64,000 nucleotides of DNA from Hymenobacter nivis. GTDB taxonomy: Bacteria; Bacteroidota; Bacteroidia; Cytophagales; Hymenobacteraceae. How positions within the stretch are numbered: position 1 is the first letter of the stretch; each line of letters opens with the position of its first letter. Location: NCBI RefSeq assembly GCF_006439025.1, contig NZ_RCYZ01000004.1, forward strand, positions 434,001 through 498,000, given 5' to 3'. The position numbers were made by a program, and so were the translations under genes. Below the pieces are notes generated by a model. It did no database searches and was not told the origin of the DNA. It saw only the letters and a program-made list of their open reading frames with translations. This document shows, in pieces, positions 23,796 to 32,454 of this stretch.

Positions 23796-24338
23796 GTGAC
23801 CGAAGCCGACCTGATTGCCGCCTGCCAGCGGGGCGAGCCCCGCGCCCAGCGCCTGCTCTACGAGCGCCTGGCGGGCCTTATGCTGACGGTGTGCCGCCGC
23901 TACCTCAAGCGCCGCGAAGACGCCGAAGAAGCCCTGCTGCTGGGTTTTGCCCAGATGTTCCGGGCCCTGCCCACCTACCGCGGCGAGGGCAGCTTCGAGG
24001 GCTGGGTGCGCCGCATCATGGTGAACCGGGCCCTGATGGAGCTGCGCCGCAAAGAGCCGCTCACGCTCTCGTTCGACGACTTCGCGCAGCCCGAAAACCT
24101 GGCCACGGCCCCCGCCACCGCCGATACCCAGCTGCAGGCCGACGACCTGCTGGCCCTGCTGGCCGAGCTGCCCCCCGGCTACCGCACCGTGTTCAACCTC
24201 TACGCCCTGGAGGGCTACGGCCACCAGGAAATTGCCGAACTCCTGGGCATTAGCGAGGGCACCAGCAAGTCGCAGCTCAGCAAGGCCCGGGCCCTGCTGC
24301 AGCGGCGCGTGGGCCAAGCCGCCGCCGTGGCCTACTAA
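23796..24338 (+). CDS. ECF-type RNA polymerase sigma factor
   Basis: From GTG 23796 the product has 180 residues (TTG 23766 would add 10). Region 2 is TEADLIAACQRGEPRAQRLLYERLAGLMLTVCRRYLKRREDAEEALLLGFAQMFRALPTYRGEGSFEGWVRRIMVNRALMELRR. Region 4 is LLALLAELPPGYRTVFNLYALEGYGHQEIAELLGISEGTSKSQLSKARALLQRR. It belongs to the ECF/sigma-70 group common in Bacteroidota. The next two genes, a single-membrane-span protein and an outer-membrane protein, follow on the same strand (24 nt and 25 nt gaps) and are likely its anti-sigma factor and a cotranscribed envelope gene. Confidence 0.92.
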   Translation: MTEADLIAACQRGEPRAQRLLYERLAGLMLTVCRRYLKRREDAEEALLLGFAQMFRALPTYRGEGSFEGWVRRIMVNRALMELRRKEPLTLSFDDFAQPENLATAPATADTQLQADDLLALLAELPPGYRTVFNLYALEGYGHQEIAELLGISEGTSKSQLSKARALLQRRVGQAAAVAY

Positions 24339-24362
24339 TTCCGCTTTTTAACGCTCCGCTAT

Positions 24363-25457
24363 ATGCTTCCCGAAAATATCGACGATTTATTCCGCGACGG
24401 CCTTGACGGGCACGCCACCCCGCCCGACCCGGCGCTGTGGGCCCGCCTGGCCGAGGCCACCGATGCCGCCGGGGCCCCGCCCGCCGCCGAGGACGCCCGC
24501 CTCGACGAGCTGTTCCGCGCCGGGCTGGCCGCCCACGCCACCCCGCCCGGCCGCCACCTCTGGGAGCGGCTGGAGGACGAGCACCTGCGCCCGCCGCGCC
24601 GGCGGCGCGCGGCCGCCTGGTGGCCCCAGGCCCTGGCCGCAGCGTTGGCGCTGCTGCTGGTGGCCGGCGGCGCCGGGCTGCTGTGGCGCTACGCCGCCGG
24701 CTCGCGCCCCGGCCCCGAAGTGGCGGCCCGCGCCGGGGCCCCCGGCCTGCGCAGCGCGGCCACTGCCCAATCCGCAGCCGGGCCCCTGCGCCCCAATAAA
24801 ACTGGCGAAACCACCCGGCAGAACGCCGTAGCCCCCGCCGCTGCTGGGGGCCCCAAAGATGCCCTGGCTACCGCGGCCGCACCGGCTACCGCCGCGCCGC
24901 AGGTTGCGCAGGCCGCTACCAGCCAAGCGCCCCCCCGCACAGCACGGGCCGCGAAAACGGCGTCGTTGGCCGCTGCTGAAAATATTTTTTCGCGCCGGGC
25001 AACCCGGTCCGTGGTGCCGGCATCTAGCGGTTCATCGGCCACCAAACGGGCGGCGGTTTCCACTTCAGTAGCGGCCCAACCGGGGCCGGCGCGGTCCGGG
25101 GCCCCGGACCCGCTGGCCCCGGCGCCGCGCGGCGCGAAGCTCCCGGACGCGGGGGCCCTGGCCGTGGCCCCTGCCCCCGTAGCCGCGCCGGCCAGCGCAG
25201 TGGCGGTGATTGAAGTGGAAGTGCGCCGCGGCAGCGCCGCCCCGGCCCCCGTGGCCGCGGTAGCCGCGGCCGATGCCTTCTCCGACGACGACGACCGGCC
25301 CGTTGGCCGCCGCGTGCTGGGGGGCCTGCTGCGCCAGGCCCGCCACGTAGTGCGGGGCGAGCGGGTGAGCCTGGCCGAAGCCACCGGCCTGCCCGAAAAC
25401 CTTACCCTCCAAGCCAACCTGGGGAGCCGCACGCTCACCCACACCATTCGATTCTAA
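24363..25457 (+). CDS. Putative anti-sigma factor, single membrane span, duplicated N-terminal motif
   Basis: This 364-residue protein has no clear database family that I can name. Residues 6-31 (IDDLFRDGLDGHATPPDPAL...) and 47-72 (LDELFRAGLAAHATPPGRHL...) are two copies of the same 26-residue helix-like unit, 41 residues apart. One membrane segment lies near 88-109. A long Ala/Pro/Thr-rich linker follows (about 111-290), then a conserved-looking end (RRVLGGLLRQARHVVRGERVSLAEATGLPENLTLQANLGSR). An N-terminal cytoplasmic motif before one span, directly after an ECF sigma gene, is the usual anti-sigma layout. Confidence 0.75.
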   Translation: MLPENIDDLFRDGLDGHATPPDPALWARLAEATDAAGAPPAAEDARLDELFRAGLAAHATPPGRHLWERLEDEHLRPPRRRRAAAWWPQALAAALALLLVAGGAGLLWRYAAGSRPGPEVAARAGAPGLRSAATAQSAAGPLRPNKTGETTRQNAVAPAAAGGPKDALATAAAPATAAPQVAQAATSQAPPRTARAAKTASLAAAENIFSRRATRSVVPASSGSSATKRAAVSTSVAAQPGPARSGAPDPLAPAPRGAKLPDAGALAVAPAPVAAPASAVAVIEVEVRRGSAAPAPVAAVAAADAFSDDDDRPVGRRVLGGLLRQARHVVRGERVSLAEATGLPENLTLQANLGSRTLTHTIRF

Positions 25458-25482
25458 CCCCGCCTTTGCCTTCCCCTACGCC

Positions 25483-26628
25483 ATGAAACGCCCCTTCTTC
25501 ACCCTGCTCCTCCTCGCCGCTGCCTACGCCGCCGCCCCTGCCACTGCCCGCGCCGCCCGGCCGCCCGGGGCCCCCGCCGACACCATTGTGGTGCGGCTGC
25601 CCAACCAGGCCACCCTCACGCTGCTGGTGCGCGACGCCGCCCAGCTGCGCGAGCTGCCCAAGTACCACCTCGACTCGCTCACCACGCGCCTGGCCGGCTA
25701 CATCAACCAGGCCGAGGCAGCGGCCAAGACGGCCAAGACCGAGCAGGTAACCATGGAGTTTTACCCCGACCGCGACACCCCCGGCCAGCGCCTGCCCGAG
25801 CACATCCGCATCACCACCCACAAGCAAAACCCCAACGCTAAGCGCGTGGACGTGGCCCTGAACAAGGCCTTCAAAATTCAGGTGAACACCGACGACGAAG
25901 GCAACCGGAGCGTAAAAATCAACCCCACGCCGGGCCGCGACCGCGCCGAGCGCGAGGCCCACCGCGACTCGTTGCGGGCCAAGAGCTACGAGCGCGGCAA
26001 CAGCCACGCCGCCACGGTCGTGTTTGACTTGGGCCTGAACGCGCTGGCCAACCAGCAGCCCGGCGCCGGCCAGTCGGCCGTGGATTTGCGCCCCGGCGGC
26101 TCGCGCTACGTCAATATAGGCCTTGATTACATGCAGCGCCTGGGCGGCAAGCGCAGCCCGCTGTACCTGGTACTGGGGCCCGAATTTGCCTTCAACAACT
26201 ACATGCTGAACGGCAACAACAAGTGGGTGAACCAGAACAACGTGACCAGCGTGGTGGCCGAAACCAACCCCGCCCGCCAGTACGACAAAACCAAGCTGGC
26301 CACCGCCAGCGTGAATCTGCCGCTCATGCTCCGCCTCAAGCTGCACGACGCCCACTACCGGTCCACGTTTTCCATCGCCGCCGGCGGCTTCGTGGGCTAC
26401 CGCCTTGCCTCCTGGACCAAGCTCAAGTACACCACCGACGGCACGACCTATAAGGACAAAGACCACGGCAGCTACAACCTCGAAGACTTCCAGTACGGCC
26501 TGCAAGCCGTCGTCGGCTACGGCCAGCTCCACCTCTTCGCCAAATACAACCTGAACCCGCTCTTCAAAGCCGGCCAGGGCCCCGATACGCAAGTCGTCAG
26601 CTTCGGCCTGCGCCTGTTCGGCAATTAA
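25483..26628 (+). CDS. Outer-membrane beta-barrel protein
   Basis: This 381-residue protein has a signal peptide (MKRPFFTLLLLAAAYAAAPATARA). A periplasmic region of about 150 residues follows, rich in charged residues (KTAKTEQVTMEFYPDRD). The C-terminal half has alternating strands such as VVFDLGLNALANQ, RYVNIGLDYMQRL, PLYLVLGPEFAFNNYML, SVNLPLMLRLKL, FSIAAGGFVGYRL and QVVSFGLRLFGN, ending close to a terminal aromatic. This fits the PorT/OMP_b-brl family of Bacteroidota. It is probably the last gene of the sigma operon, because a strong terminator follows. Confidence 0.82.
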   Translation: MKRPFFTLLLLAAAYAAAPATARAARPPGAPADTIVVRLPNQATLTLLVRDAAQLRELPKYHLDSLTTRLAGYINQAEAAAKTAKTEQVTMEFYPDRDTPGQRLPEHIRITTHKQNPNAKRVDVALNKAFKIQVNTDDEGNRSVKINPTPGRDRAEREAHRDSLRAKSYERGNSHAATVVFDLGLNALANQQPGAGQSAVDLRPGGSRYVNIGLDYMQRLGGKRSPLYLVLGPEFAFNNYMLNGNNKWVNQNNVTSVVAETNPARQYDKTKLATASVNLPLMLRLKLHDAHYRSTFSIAAGGFVGYRLASWTKLKYTTDGTTYKDKDHGSYNLEDFQYGLQAVVGYGQLHLFAKYNLNPLFKAGQGPDTQVVSFGLRLFGN

Positions 26629-26642
26629 GGGAGAGGCGCTGT

Positions 26643-26699
26643 AAAAAACAGGGCCCCCGGGCCGTCATGCAGCATGACGGCCCGGGGGCCCTGTTTTTT
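26643..26699. terminator. Bidirectional intrinsic terminator, 27-bp perfect stem
   Basis: Arms 26643-26669 and 26673-26699 are a perfect 27-bp inverted repeat with a 3-nt loop. The left end is A6 and the right end T6, so it should stop transcription from both convergent neighbours. The stem contains GGGCCCCCGGGCC. Confidence 0.93.
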
Positions 26700-26721
26700 A
26701 TTATTTCTCGGCCCGCTTTGC

Positions 26722-27480
26722 TTACTGCCCGCGGAAAAAATTATCGAGCAAAATGGCGGCGGAGATGGCCACGTTCAGGCTTTCGGCGCCGCCGCCGGGT
26801 CCCCGCGGAATGTGCAGGCGCTGGGTGAGGCAGGCGGCCACGGCTGGCGTGAGGCCGTGCGACTCGGAGCCCATGACGAGCACGCCGGCCGGGGCCAGGG
26901 CGGCGCGGTGCACGTTGTCGCCGCGCAGGTCGGCCCCGTAGATGGCGGTGCCGGCGGGCAGGGCCCCCAGCCACTCGGCCAGCGGGCGCGGCCAAATGCG
27001 GACGCGGGCGAAGCTCCCCATGGTGGCGGCTACGGTTTTGGGGGCCCAAGGGTCGGCGCAGGTGTCGCTGAGCACCACGCCGGGCAGGCCGTACCAGTCG
27101 GCCAGCCGGAGGAGGGTGCCCAGGTTGCCGGGGTCGCGCACTTCATCCAGGGCCAGCACCAGGGCCCCCAGCGGCAGGGCGGCCGGCAGCGGGGCCTCGG
27201 GCGGGCGGCGGGCCACGGCCAGGGCGGTGGTGTTGGTGGCCAGGGTGCTCACCTGGGCCAGCTCGGCCGTGGAGAGCAGCCCGGGGGCCGGGCCAGCGGC
27301 CAATTTGGCCCGGTTTTGGTCAGCAAATTCGGGGGTGCACCACACCGATTCGGTTTCTACCGCGGAACTTAGCAGCTCGATTACGCTCTTGCCGCCCTCG
27401 ACGAGGAAAGCATTGTGGCGCTGGCGGTACTTTTTTTGGTGCAGCGACTGCACGTATTTGGCTTGGGCTTTTGAAATCAT
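26722..27480 (-). CDS. TrmH/SpoU-family RNA 2'-O-methyltransferase
   Basis: This 252-residue SPOUT methylase shows motif 1 (LDEVRDPGNLGTLLRLADW, about 110-128), motif 2 (GVLVMGSESHGL, about 200-211) and motif 3 (LHIPRGPGGGAESLNVAISAAILL, about 222-245), which form the trefoil knot that binds AdoMet. The N-terminal SKAQAKYVQSLHQKKYRQRHNAFLVEGGKSVIELL is the L30e-like RNA-binding part seen in rRNA methylases. The target nucleotide is unknown. Its ATG (27478-27480) overlaps the start of the divergent TamL gene. Confidence 0.93.
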   Translation of the reverse strand: MISKAQAKYVQSLHQKKYRQRHNAFLVEGGKSVIELLSSAVETESVWCTPEFADQNRAKLAAGPAPGLLSTAELAQVSTLATNTTALAVARRPPEAPLPAALPLGALVLALDEVRDPGNLGTLLRLADWYGLPGVVLSDTCADPWAPKTVAATMGSFARVRIWPRPLAEWLGALPAGTAIYGADLRGDNVHRAALAPAGVLVMGSESHGLTPAVAACLTQRLHIPRGPGGGAESLNVAISAAILLDNFFRGQ

Positions 27481-30083
27481 TGTTCTTCGTAACGAAACTT
27501 GGCGGCCGGGGGCCCTGGCGGGCCGCGGCGGCGGCGCTGCTGGTGGCCGCGGCCGCCCTGGCGGCGTGCTCGCCGCTGAAGCTGCTGCGCCCCGGCCAGC
27601 GCCTGCTCAGCAAAATGGAGGTGGTGGGCGCCGACCGCGCCGACCAGGAACGCCTCGTGGCCCTGGCCCAGCAAAAGCCCAACACCCGCTTTCCGCTGCC
27701 CAAGTTAGCCATCTACTTGCTAGGAAACCGCTTTTACGACTCGGTGCGCACCCGCAAGCAGCTGGCAGCCATCCGCCAGGATTTTGAAAAGCGCCGCCTG
27801 GCCGCCGGCGACGACTCGGCCAAGCTGGGCCAGCTGCTCAACCGGCGCGAGCGCAAGCTCAACCGCAAACAGCTGGTGCTCGACAAGGGCAACGCCATCA
27901 TGCGCCTGGGCGAGGCCCCGGTGATTTACGACACGGCCAGCACCCGCCGCTCGGTGGAGCAGATGACCACTTACCTGCGCAGCCAGGGCTACTTCCGGGC
28001 CCGGGTGGTGGCCACCGACACGTCGCGCTACCGCCACAACCCGCTGCTGCGGCTAATTGCCGGCGGCCGCGCCGCCAAAGACTCGGCCGACCGCGCCAAG
28101 CTCTACCGCCGCGTGACGGTGCGCTACCGCGTGCGCCAGGGGGCCCCGTTTGTGCTCAGCCAGCTCACCACCGCCATTCCCGACTCGGGGGTGGCGGCGG
28201 TGGTAGCGCGCGGCCAGGGCGCGAGCCTGCTGCACGTGGGCGACCGCTACAACGAGGACGCCATCGGCCAGGAGCGCACCCGCCTCGAAACCCTGCTCAA
28301 GAGCAACGGCTACTACGATTTCCGCCAGGCCTACATCACCCTGGAAGCCGACACCAGCTACCAGGCCTTCACCGTGCGCCTGCGCACCCAGATTGCCAAC
28401 CCGGGCCCCGGCCTGGGCCACCGCGTGTACACGCTGCGCCAGGTCACGGTCATCACCGACGCCGGGGCGGGCCGGGCGCTGCGCGTGGCCGTGGCCGACA
28501 CCCTGCGCCGGGGCCCCGGCCGGCGGGGGCCGGGCCAGGGCTTCCCCCGCCGGGGGCCCCGGCCCGATACGGTGGTGGTGGACTCGGTGCACTTTGCCGC
28601 GTTTCGGCAGCGCTACAGCCCGCGGCTGCTAGCGGGCAAGGTAGCCGTTCGCCCGGGCCAGCTCTACAGCCTGCCGCGCACCCAGCTCACGCAGCGCCAG
28701 TTTGCCAACCTCGACATGTTCCGCTTCAACCCCGTGACCTACCGCACGGTGGACGCCGACGGGAAGCCCGACAGCACGGCCACCGGCCTGCTCGACGCGG
28801 TGGTGACGGCCACGCCGGCCCCCAAATTTCAGGAAAGCACCGAGTTTGGGGGCACCTACGTGGCCAACCTCGTGGGGCCCTTCGTGAACGTGCGCTTCAA
28901 AACCCGCAACCCCTTCGGCGGGGCCGAGGTGCTGGAGCTGAGCACCCGCGTGGGCTTCGAGGGCCAGTACAACCGGGCCACGGCCAGCCCCGAGTACACC
29001 ACGCTGTTTGGGGCCACGGCGGCGCTGGTGCTGCCCCAGTTTCTGGTGCCGTTCCGCATCGGGCGCGACTTCTCGCGCTACAGCCCGCGCACGCGCTTCT
29101 CGCTCTCCGACACCTACGTGAGCCGGCCCGAGTACACGCGCACCAACGTGGAGCTCACCTACGACTACATCTGGCAGCGCTCGGCGTTTCACCAGTTCGT
29201 GGTGTCGCCGGTGGTGCAGAACGTGGTGAACACCACTTCCATCAGCGACGCTTTTCAGCAGCGGCTCGATACGCTGCGCATCCGCGACGGCTCGCCGCTC
29301 TACCAGTCGTTCCGGCGCATCTACGAGCCGAGCATGGCCGCCTCGTCGCTCTTCAACTCCAACGACTTCAACGAAACCCGCGACGCGCGCTACTTCCGCC
29401 TGTTTGTGGAAGTGGGCGGCCTCACCCGCAACCTCTACCGCCACGCGGCCTGGTACGACACGGCGGTGGCGGTGTACAACTTTGCCAAGATCACGGCCGA
29501 TTACCGCCGCTACCACAAGCTCTCGCCCAACACGTTTTTCGTGTACCGCTTCAACGCGGGCCTGGTGCACGCCATCACCCCCACCAACGGGCGCTACACC
29601 GTGGCCTACGACAAGTACGTGTTTGCCGGGGGCAGCAACAGCGTGCGCGCCTGGAAGCCGCGCCGCCTGGGCATCGGCGGCTTTTCGCCCACCACCACCA
29701 ACGCCGACGGCACCGTGGTGCGCGACTACAACTCGGAGCAGCCCGGCGAGCTGCTGCTCGAAGGCAGCATCGAGTACCGCTTCCCGGTGTACTCGTTTGT
29801 GAAGGGGGCCCTGTTTACAGACTACGGCAACACCTGGACCGTGACGGCTGACCCGCAGCGGCCGGGGGCCCAGTTCCGGCCGGGCACGTTCCTCAAGCAG
29901 TTTGCCGTGGGCTCGGGCGTGGGCGTACGCCTCGATTTCACCTTCCTCATCCTGCGCCTCGACGTGGCCGCCAAAGTGTACGACCCCAGCGCCCCGGCCA
30001 CCGAGCGCTGGGCCATCAAGCGCTTCTACAAAGACAGCGAGCACGAGCCGGCCTTCAACCTGGGCATCGGCTACCCGTTTTAG
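27471..30083 (+). CDS. TamL-like lipoprotein, BamA/TamA-family outer-membrane barrel
   Basis: This 870-residue protein begins with a lipoprotein signal (ALLVAAAALAACSPLKLL), then POTRA-like repeats (for example RSVEQMTTYLRSQGYFRARVVATDTSR and RTRLETLLKSNGYYDFRQAYI). It ends in a 16-strand-type barrel: GGTYVANLVGPFVNVRFKTRNPFGGAEVLEL, KYVFAGGSNSVRAWKPRRLG, SIEYRFPVYSFVKGALFTDYGNTW and a terminal FNLGIGYPF. Lipidated TamA homologues (TamL) occur in Bacteroidota and work with TamB in outer-membrane assembly. The only start upstream of the lipobox is TTG 27471 (or 27480), overlapping the divergent methylase start. Convergent with the E1 gene. Confidence 0.9.
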   Translation: MKSLFFVTKLGGRGPWRAAAAALLVAAAALAACSPLKLLRPGQRLLSKMEVVGADRADQERLVALAQQKPNTRFPLPKLAIYLLGNRFYDSVRTRKQLAAIRQDFEKRRLAAGDDSAKLGQLLNRRERKLNRKQLVLDKGNAIMRLGEAPVIYDTASTRRSVEQMTTYLRSQGYFRARVVATDTSRYRHNPLLRLIAGGRAAKDSADRAKLYRRVTVRYRVRQGAPFVLSQLTTAIPDSGVAAVVARGQGASLLHVGDRYNEDAIGQERTRLETLLKSNGYYDFRQAYITLEADTSYQAFTVRLRTQIANPGPGLGHRVYTLRQVTVITDAGAGRALRVAVADTLRRGPGRRGPGQGFPRRGPRPDTVVVDSVHFAAFRQRYSPRLLAGKVAVRPGQLYSLPRTQLTQRQFANLDMFRFNPVTYRTVDADGKPDSTATGLLDAVVTATPAPKFQESTEFGGTYVANLVGPFVNVRFKTRNPFGGAEVLELSTRVGFEGQYNRATASPEYTTLFGATAALVLPQFLVPFRIGRDFSRYSPRTRFSLSDTYVSRPEYTRTNVELTYDYIWQRSAFHQFVVSPVVQNVVNTTSISDAFQQRLDTLRIRDGSPLYQSFRRIYEPSMAASSLFNSNDFNETRDARYFRLFVEVGGLTRNLYRHAAWYDTAVAVYNFAKITADYRRYHKLSPNTFFVYRFNAGLVHAITPTNGRYTVAYDKYVFAGGSNSVRAWKPRRLGIGGFSPTTTNADGTVVRDYNSEQPGELLLEGSIEYRFPVYSFVKGALFTDYGNTWTVTADPQRPGAQFRPGTFLKQFAVGSGVGVRLDFTFLILRLDVAAKVYDPSAPATERWAIKRFYKDSEHEPAFNLGIGYPF

Positions 30084-30148
30084 GTCAGTTGGCAGTTTGC
30101 CAGTTAAGGCAATGGAAGCTGATTAACAAACTGCTAACTGTTCACTGA

Positions 30149-32338
30149 TTAGAACGCCAGCAGCTCGGCCAGGGCGGCGGCCACTTTTTCGGCACTGGGC
30201 AGCATCATCTTTTCCAGCTCGGCGTTGAGGGGGATGGCGGGCAGGTTGGCGGCCCCGAGGGTGAACACGGGCGCGTCGAGGGCCAGGAAGCAGTGGCGCT
30301 GGATGCGGCCGGCCAGGCTCTCGGCGAAGGAGTTCAGCAGGGGTTCTTCGGTGAGGACCAGCACTTTGCCGTGGCGGGCCGCGGCGGCCTGCACCTCGGC
30401 AAAGTCGAGCGGGTTGAGGGTGCGCAGGTCGAGGATTTCGATTTGGCCGGGGAACGCGCGGCTGGCCGTGCGGGCCCAGTGCACGCCCATGCCGTAGGCC
30501 ACCACCACGGCCGTGCCGCCGCCGCGCTGCTGGGCCGGGTCGGCGGCCTGGGCCACGGCGGCCTTCCCAAGGGGGATGACGTAGCCGGCGGCGGGCTCCA
30601 CGGTTTTAGCCTCCTCGGTGCCGGCCACCTTGCTCCAGTACAGGCCCTTGTGCTCGAGCATGATCACCGGGTTGGGGTCGAGAAACGCCGCCCGCATCAG
30701 CCCCTTCATGTCGGCCGCGTTGCTGGGGTACACCACCTTGATGCCGCGGATGGTGAGCAGCGTGCTCTCGATGGAGCCCGAGTGGTAGGGCCCCCCGCCG
30801 CCGTAGGCCCCGATGGGCACCCGGATGAGCGCCGGCACCGGAAACTTGCCCATGCTCAGGTAGCAGCTCTTGCTGAGCTCCTCCACGAGCTGGTTCAGGG
30901 CGGGCCAGATGTAGTCGGCAAACTGGATTTCGACGATGGGCCGGGCCCCCACGGCGGCCATGCCGGCCGTGCTGCCCACAATGTAGGCCTCCTGGATGGG
31001 CGTGTTGAACACGCGCTTGTCGCCGTACTTTTTGGCCAGCAGCGCCGCCTCGCGGAACACGCCGCCCAGCTCGCCGCCCACGTCCTGCCCGTAGAACAGG
31101 GCCTCGGGGAACTCGGCCAGGATGTCGTCCACGGCGTGCAGGGCGGCGTCCACCATCAGCACCTTGGGGGCCCCGGCGGGGGCCCGCTCGCCGGCCTCGG
31201 CGGTGGTGGCGGGCGGGGCAAACTCGTGGTCGGCGAAGGTGGCCGGGTCGGGGTTGGGGGCGGCCAGGGCCAGGGCCCAATCGGCGGCCACGGTGGCGCG
31301 GGCCTGCGCGGCGAGGGCAACTAGCTCGGCTTCGGTGGCGCCGGCGGCCAGCAGGCGGCGGTGCAGGCGGGGCAGCGGGTCGTTGGTTTGGTGCTGGGCC
31401 AGGTCGTCGCCGCGGTACCATTCGCGGCGCACGCCGCTGGTGTGGTGGCCCAGCAGCGGGCACTTGGCGTGCACCAGGGCGGGGCCCCGGCGCTGGCGCA
31501 CGTGGGCGTAGGCCTCGGCCAGGCCTTTATACGAGGAAATTAAATCGGCCCCGTCCACGCGCACGCGGTGCAGGCCGGGGAAGCCGGCGGCGAATTCGTA
31601 GGCGTCCATGGCCCGCATTTCGCGCCCGGTGGCCGAAATGCCCCAGTCGTTGTCCTGCACCAGGTACACGATGGGCAGCTGGTGGAGCACGGCCATTTGC
31701 AGGGCCTCGCTTACCTCCCCTTCGGTCATGGCCCCGTCGCCAATGGAGCAGAGCACCAGCGGCGGCAGCGGCGCGGAGGCCTCATCCGGTTCAGCGCTGG
31801 GGCCCAGCAGCGGGCGCAGGGCCTCTTGCAGCCAGGCGCCGTGGGGGGCCCCGGCGTCGGCCGAGGCGGGGGCCGGGCGCAGGCCCTGCCCTTCGAGGTA
31901 GGCCAGGGCGTGGGCCATGCCGGTGGCCGGAATAGCCTGCATGCCGGTGGCCGAGCTTTGGTGCGGCATGACCGGCACGCCCGGCCGCCGCAGCGAGGGG
32001 TGCGCGTAGTAGGTGCGCCCGCCGCTGAAGGGGTCGTCGCCCTTGGCCAACAGCTGGAGCATCAGCTCGTAGGGCCGCAGGCCCAGGCCCAGCAGCAGGG
32101 CGTCGTCGCGGTAGTAGGGGGCGGCGTAGTCGGTTTCGGCGAGCAGGAAAGCGGCGGCGAGCTGCACGGCCTCGTGGCCGCGGGCGGTGGCGTGCACGTA
32201 GCGGGCGGCCACGGTTTTCTGGTCTTCGTAGAGCGCCGCCATGGCGGCAGCGGTGTGCATCAGGGCGTAGGCGCGGCGCAGCATCGCGGGGGTGAGGTCC
32301 TCGGCGGCAACGGCCGGCGAGGCGGGGTGGGACGGCAT
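30149..32338 (-). CDS. Fused E1 alpha/beta subunits of a 2-oxoacid dehydrogenase
   Basis: This 729-residue protein carries both halves of a thiamine-diphosphate-dependent E1. The alpha half (about 1-370) has LVLCSIGDGAMTEGEVSEALQMAVLHQLPIVYLVQDNDWGIS, the G-D-G...N cofactor motif, and LLGHHTSG. The beta half (about 395-729) has EALFYGQDVGGELGGVFREA, RVFNTPIQEAYIVGSTAGMAAVGARPIVEIQFADYIWPALNQLVEEL and IRVPIGAYGGGGPYHSGSIESTL. It is most like branched-chain 2-oxoacid E1. The E2 and E3 genes are not adjacent. Start ATG 32338; a -7 box TACCTTTG lies 22-30 nt upstream. Confidence 0.93.
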   Translation of the reverse strand: MPSHPASPAVAAEDLTPAMLRRAYALMHTAAAMAALYEDQKTVAARYVHATARGHEAVQLAAAFLLAETDYAAPYYRDDALLLGLGLRPYELMLQLLAKGDDPFSGGRTYYAHPSLRRPGVPVMPHQSSATGMQAIPATGMAHALAYLEGQGLRPAPASADAGAPHGAWLQEALRPLLGPSAEPDEASAPLPPLVLCSIGDGAMTEGEVSEALQMAVLHQLPIVYLVQDNDWGISATGREMRAMDAYEFAAGFPGLHRVRVDGADLISSYKGLAEAYAHVRQRRGPALVHAKCPLLGHHTSGVRREWYRGDDLAQHQTNDPLPRLHRRLLAAGATEAELVALAAQARATVAADWALALAAPNPDPATFADHEFAPPATTAEAGERAPAGAPKVLMVDAALHAVDDILAEFPEALFYGQDVGGELGGVFREAALLAKKYGDKRVFNTPIQEAYIVGSTAGMAAVGARPIVEIQFADYIWPALNQLVEELSKSCYLSMGKFPVPALIRVPIGAYGGGGPYHSGSIESTLLTIRGIKVVYPSNAADMKGLMRAAFLDPNPVIMLEHKGLYWSKVAGTEEAKTVEPAAGYVIPLGKAAVAQAADPAQQRGGGTAVVVAYGMGVHWARTASRAFPGQIEILDLRTLNPLDFAEVQAAAARHGKVLVLTEEPLLNSFAESLAGRIQRHCFLALDAPVFTLGAANLPAIPLNAELEKMMLPSAEKVAAALAELLAF

Positions 32339-32360
32339 AGGGGGCGGGCGGGTGGGGCCC

Positions 32361-32406
32361 CAAAGGTACGGGCGGCGGGCCCGGGGCGGCGCAGGCCGTA
32401 CTTTTG
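32361..32406. promoter_or_regulatory. Divergent -7 boxes between the E1 gene and hemF
   Basis: CAAAGGTA at 32361-32368 is TACCTTTG on the minus strand, facing the E1 gene. TACTTTTG at 32399-32406 faces hemF on the plus strand. Both match TAnnTTTG exactly, but I see no TTG at the usual upstream distance for either, so this is a partial promoter call. Confidence 0.5.
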
Positions 32407-32454
32407 GGGCCCCTGCTCACGCCTTATCCGCCCGGCCCCGCGCCGGCCCCGCCC

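Noticed and set aside
28629..30044. A 471-codon open frame opposite the TamL-like gene
   Set aside because: It is an antisense shadow of a clear outer-membrane barrel gene, and its composition is typical of shadow frames.
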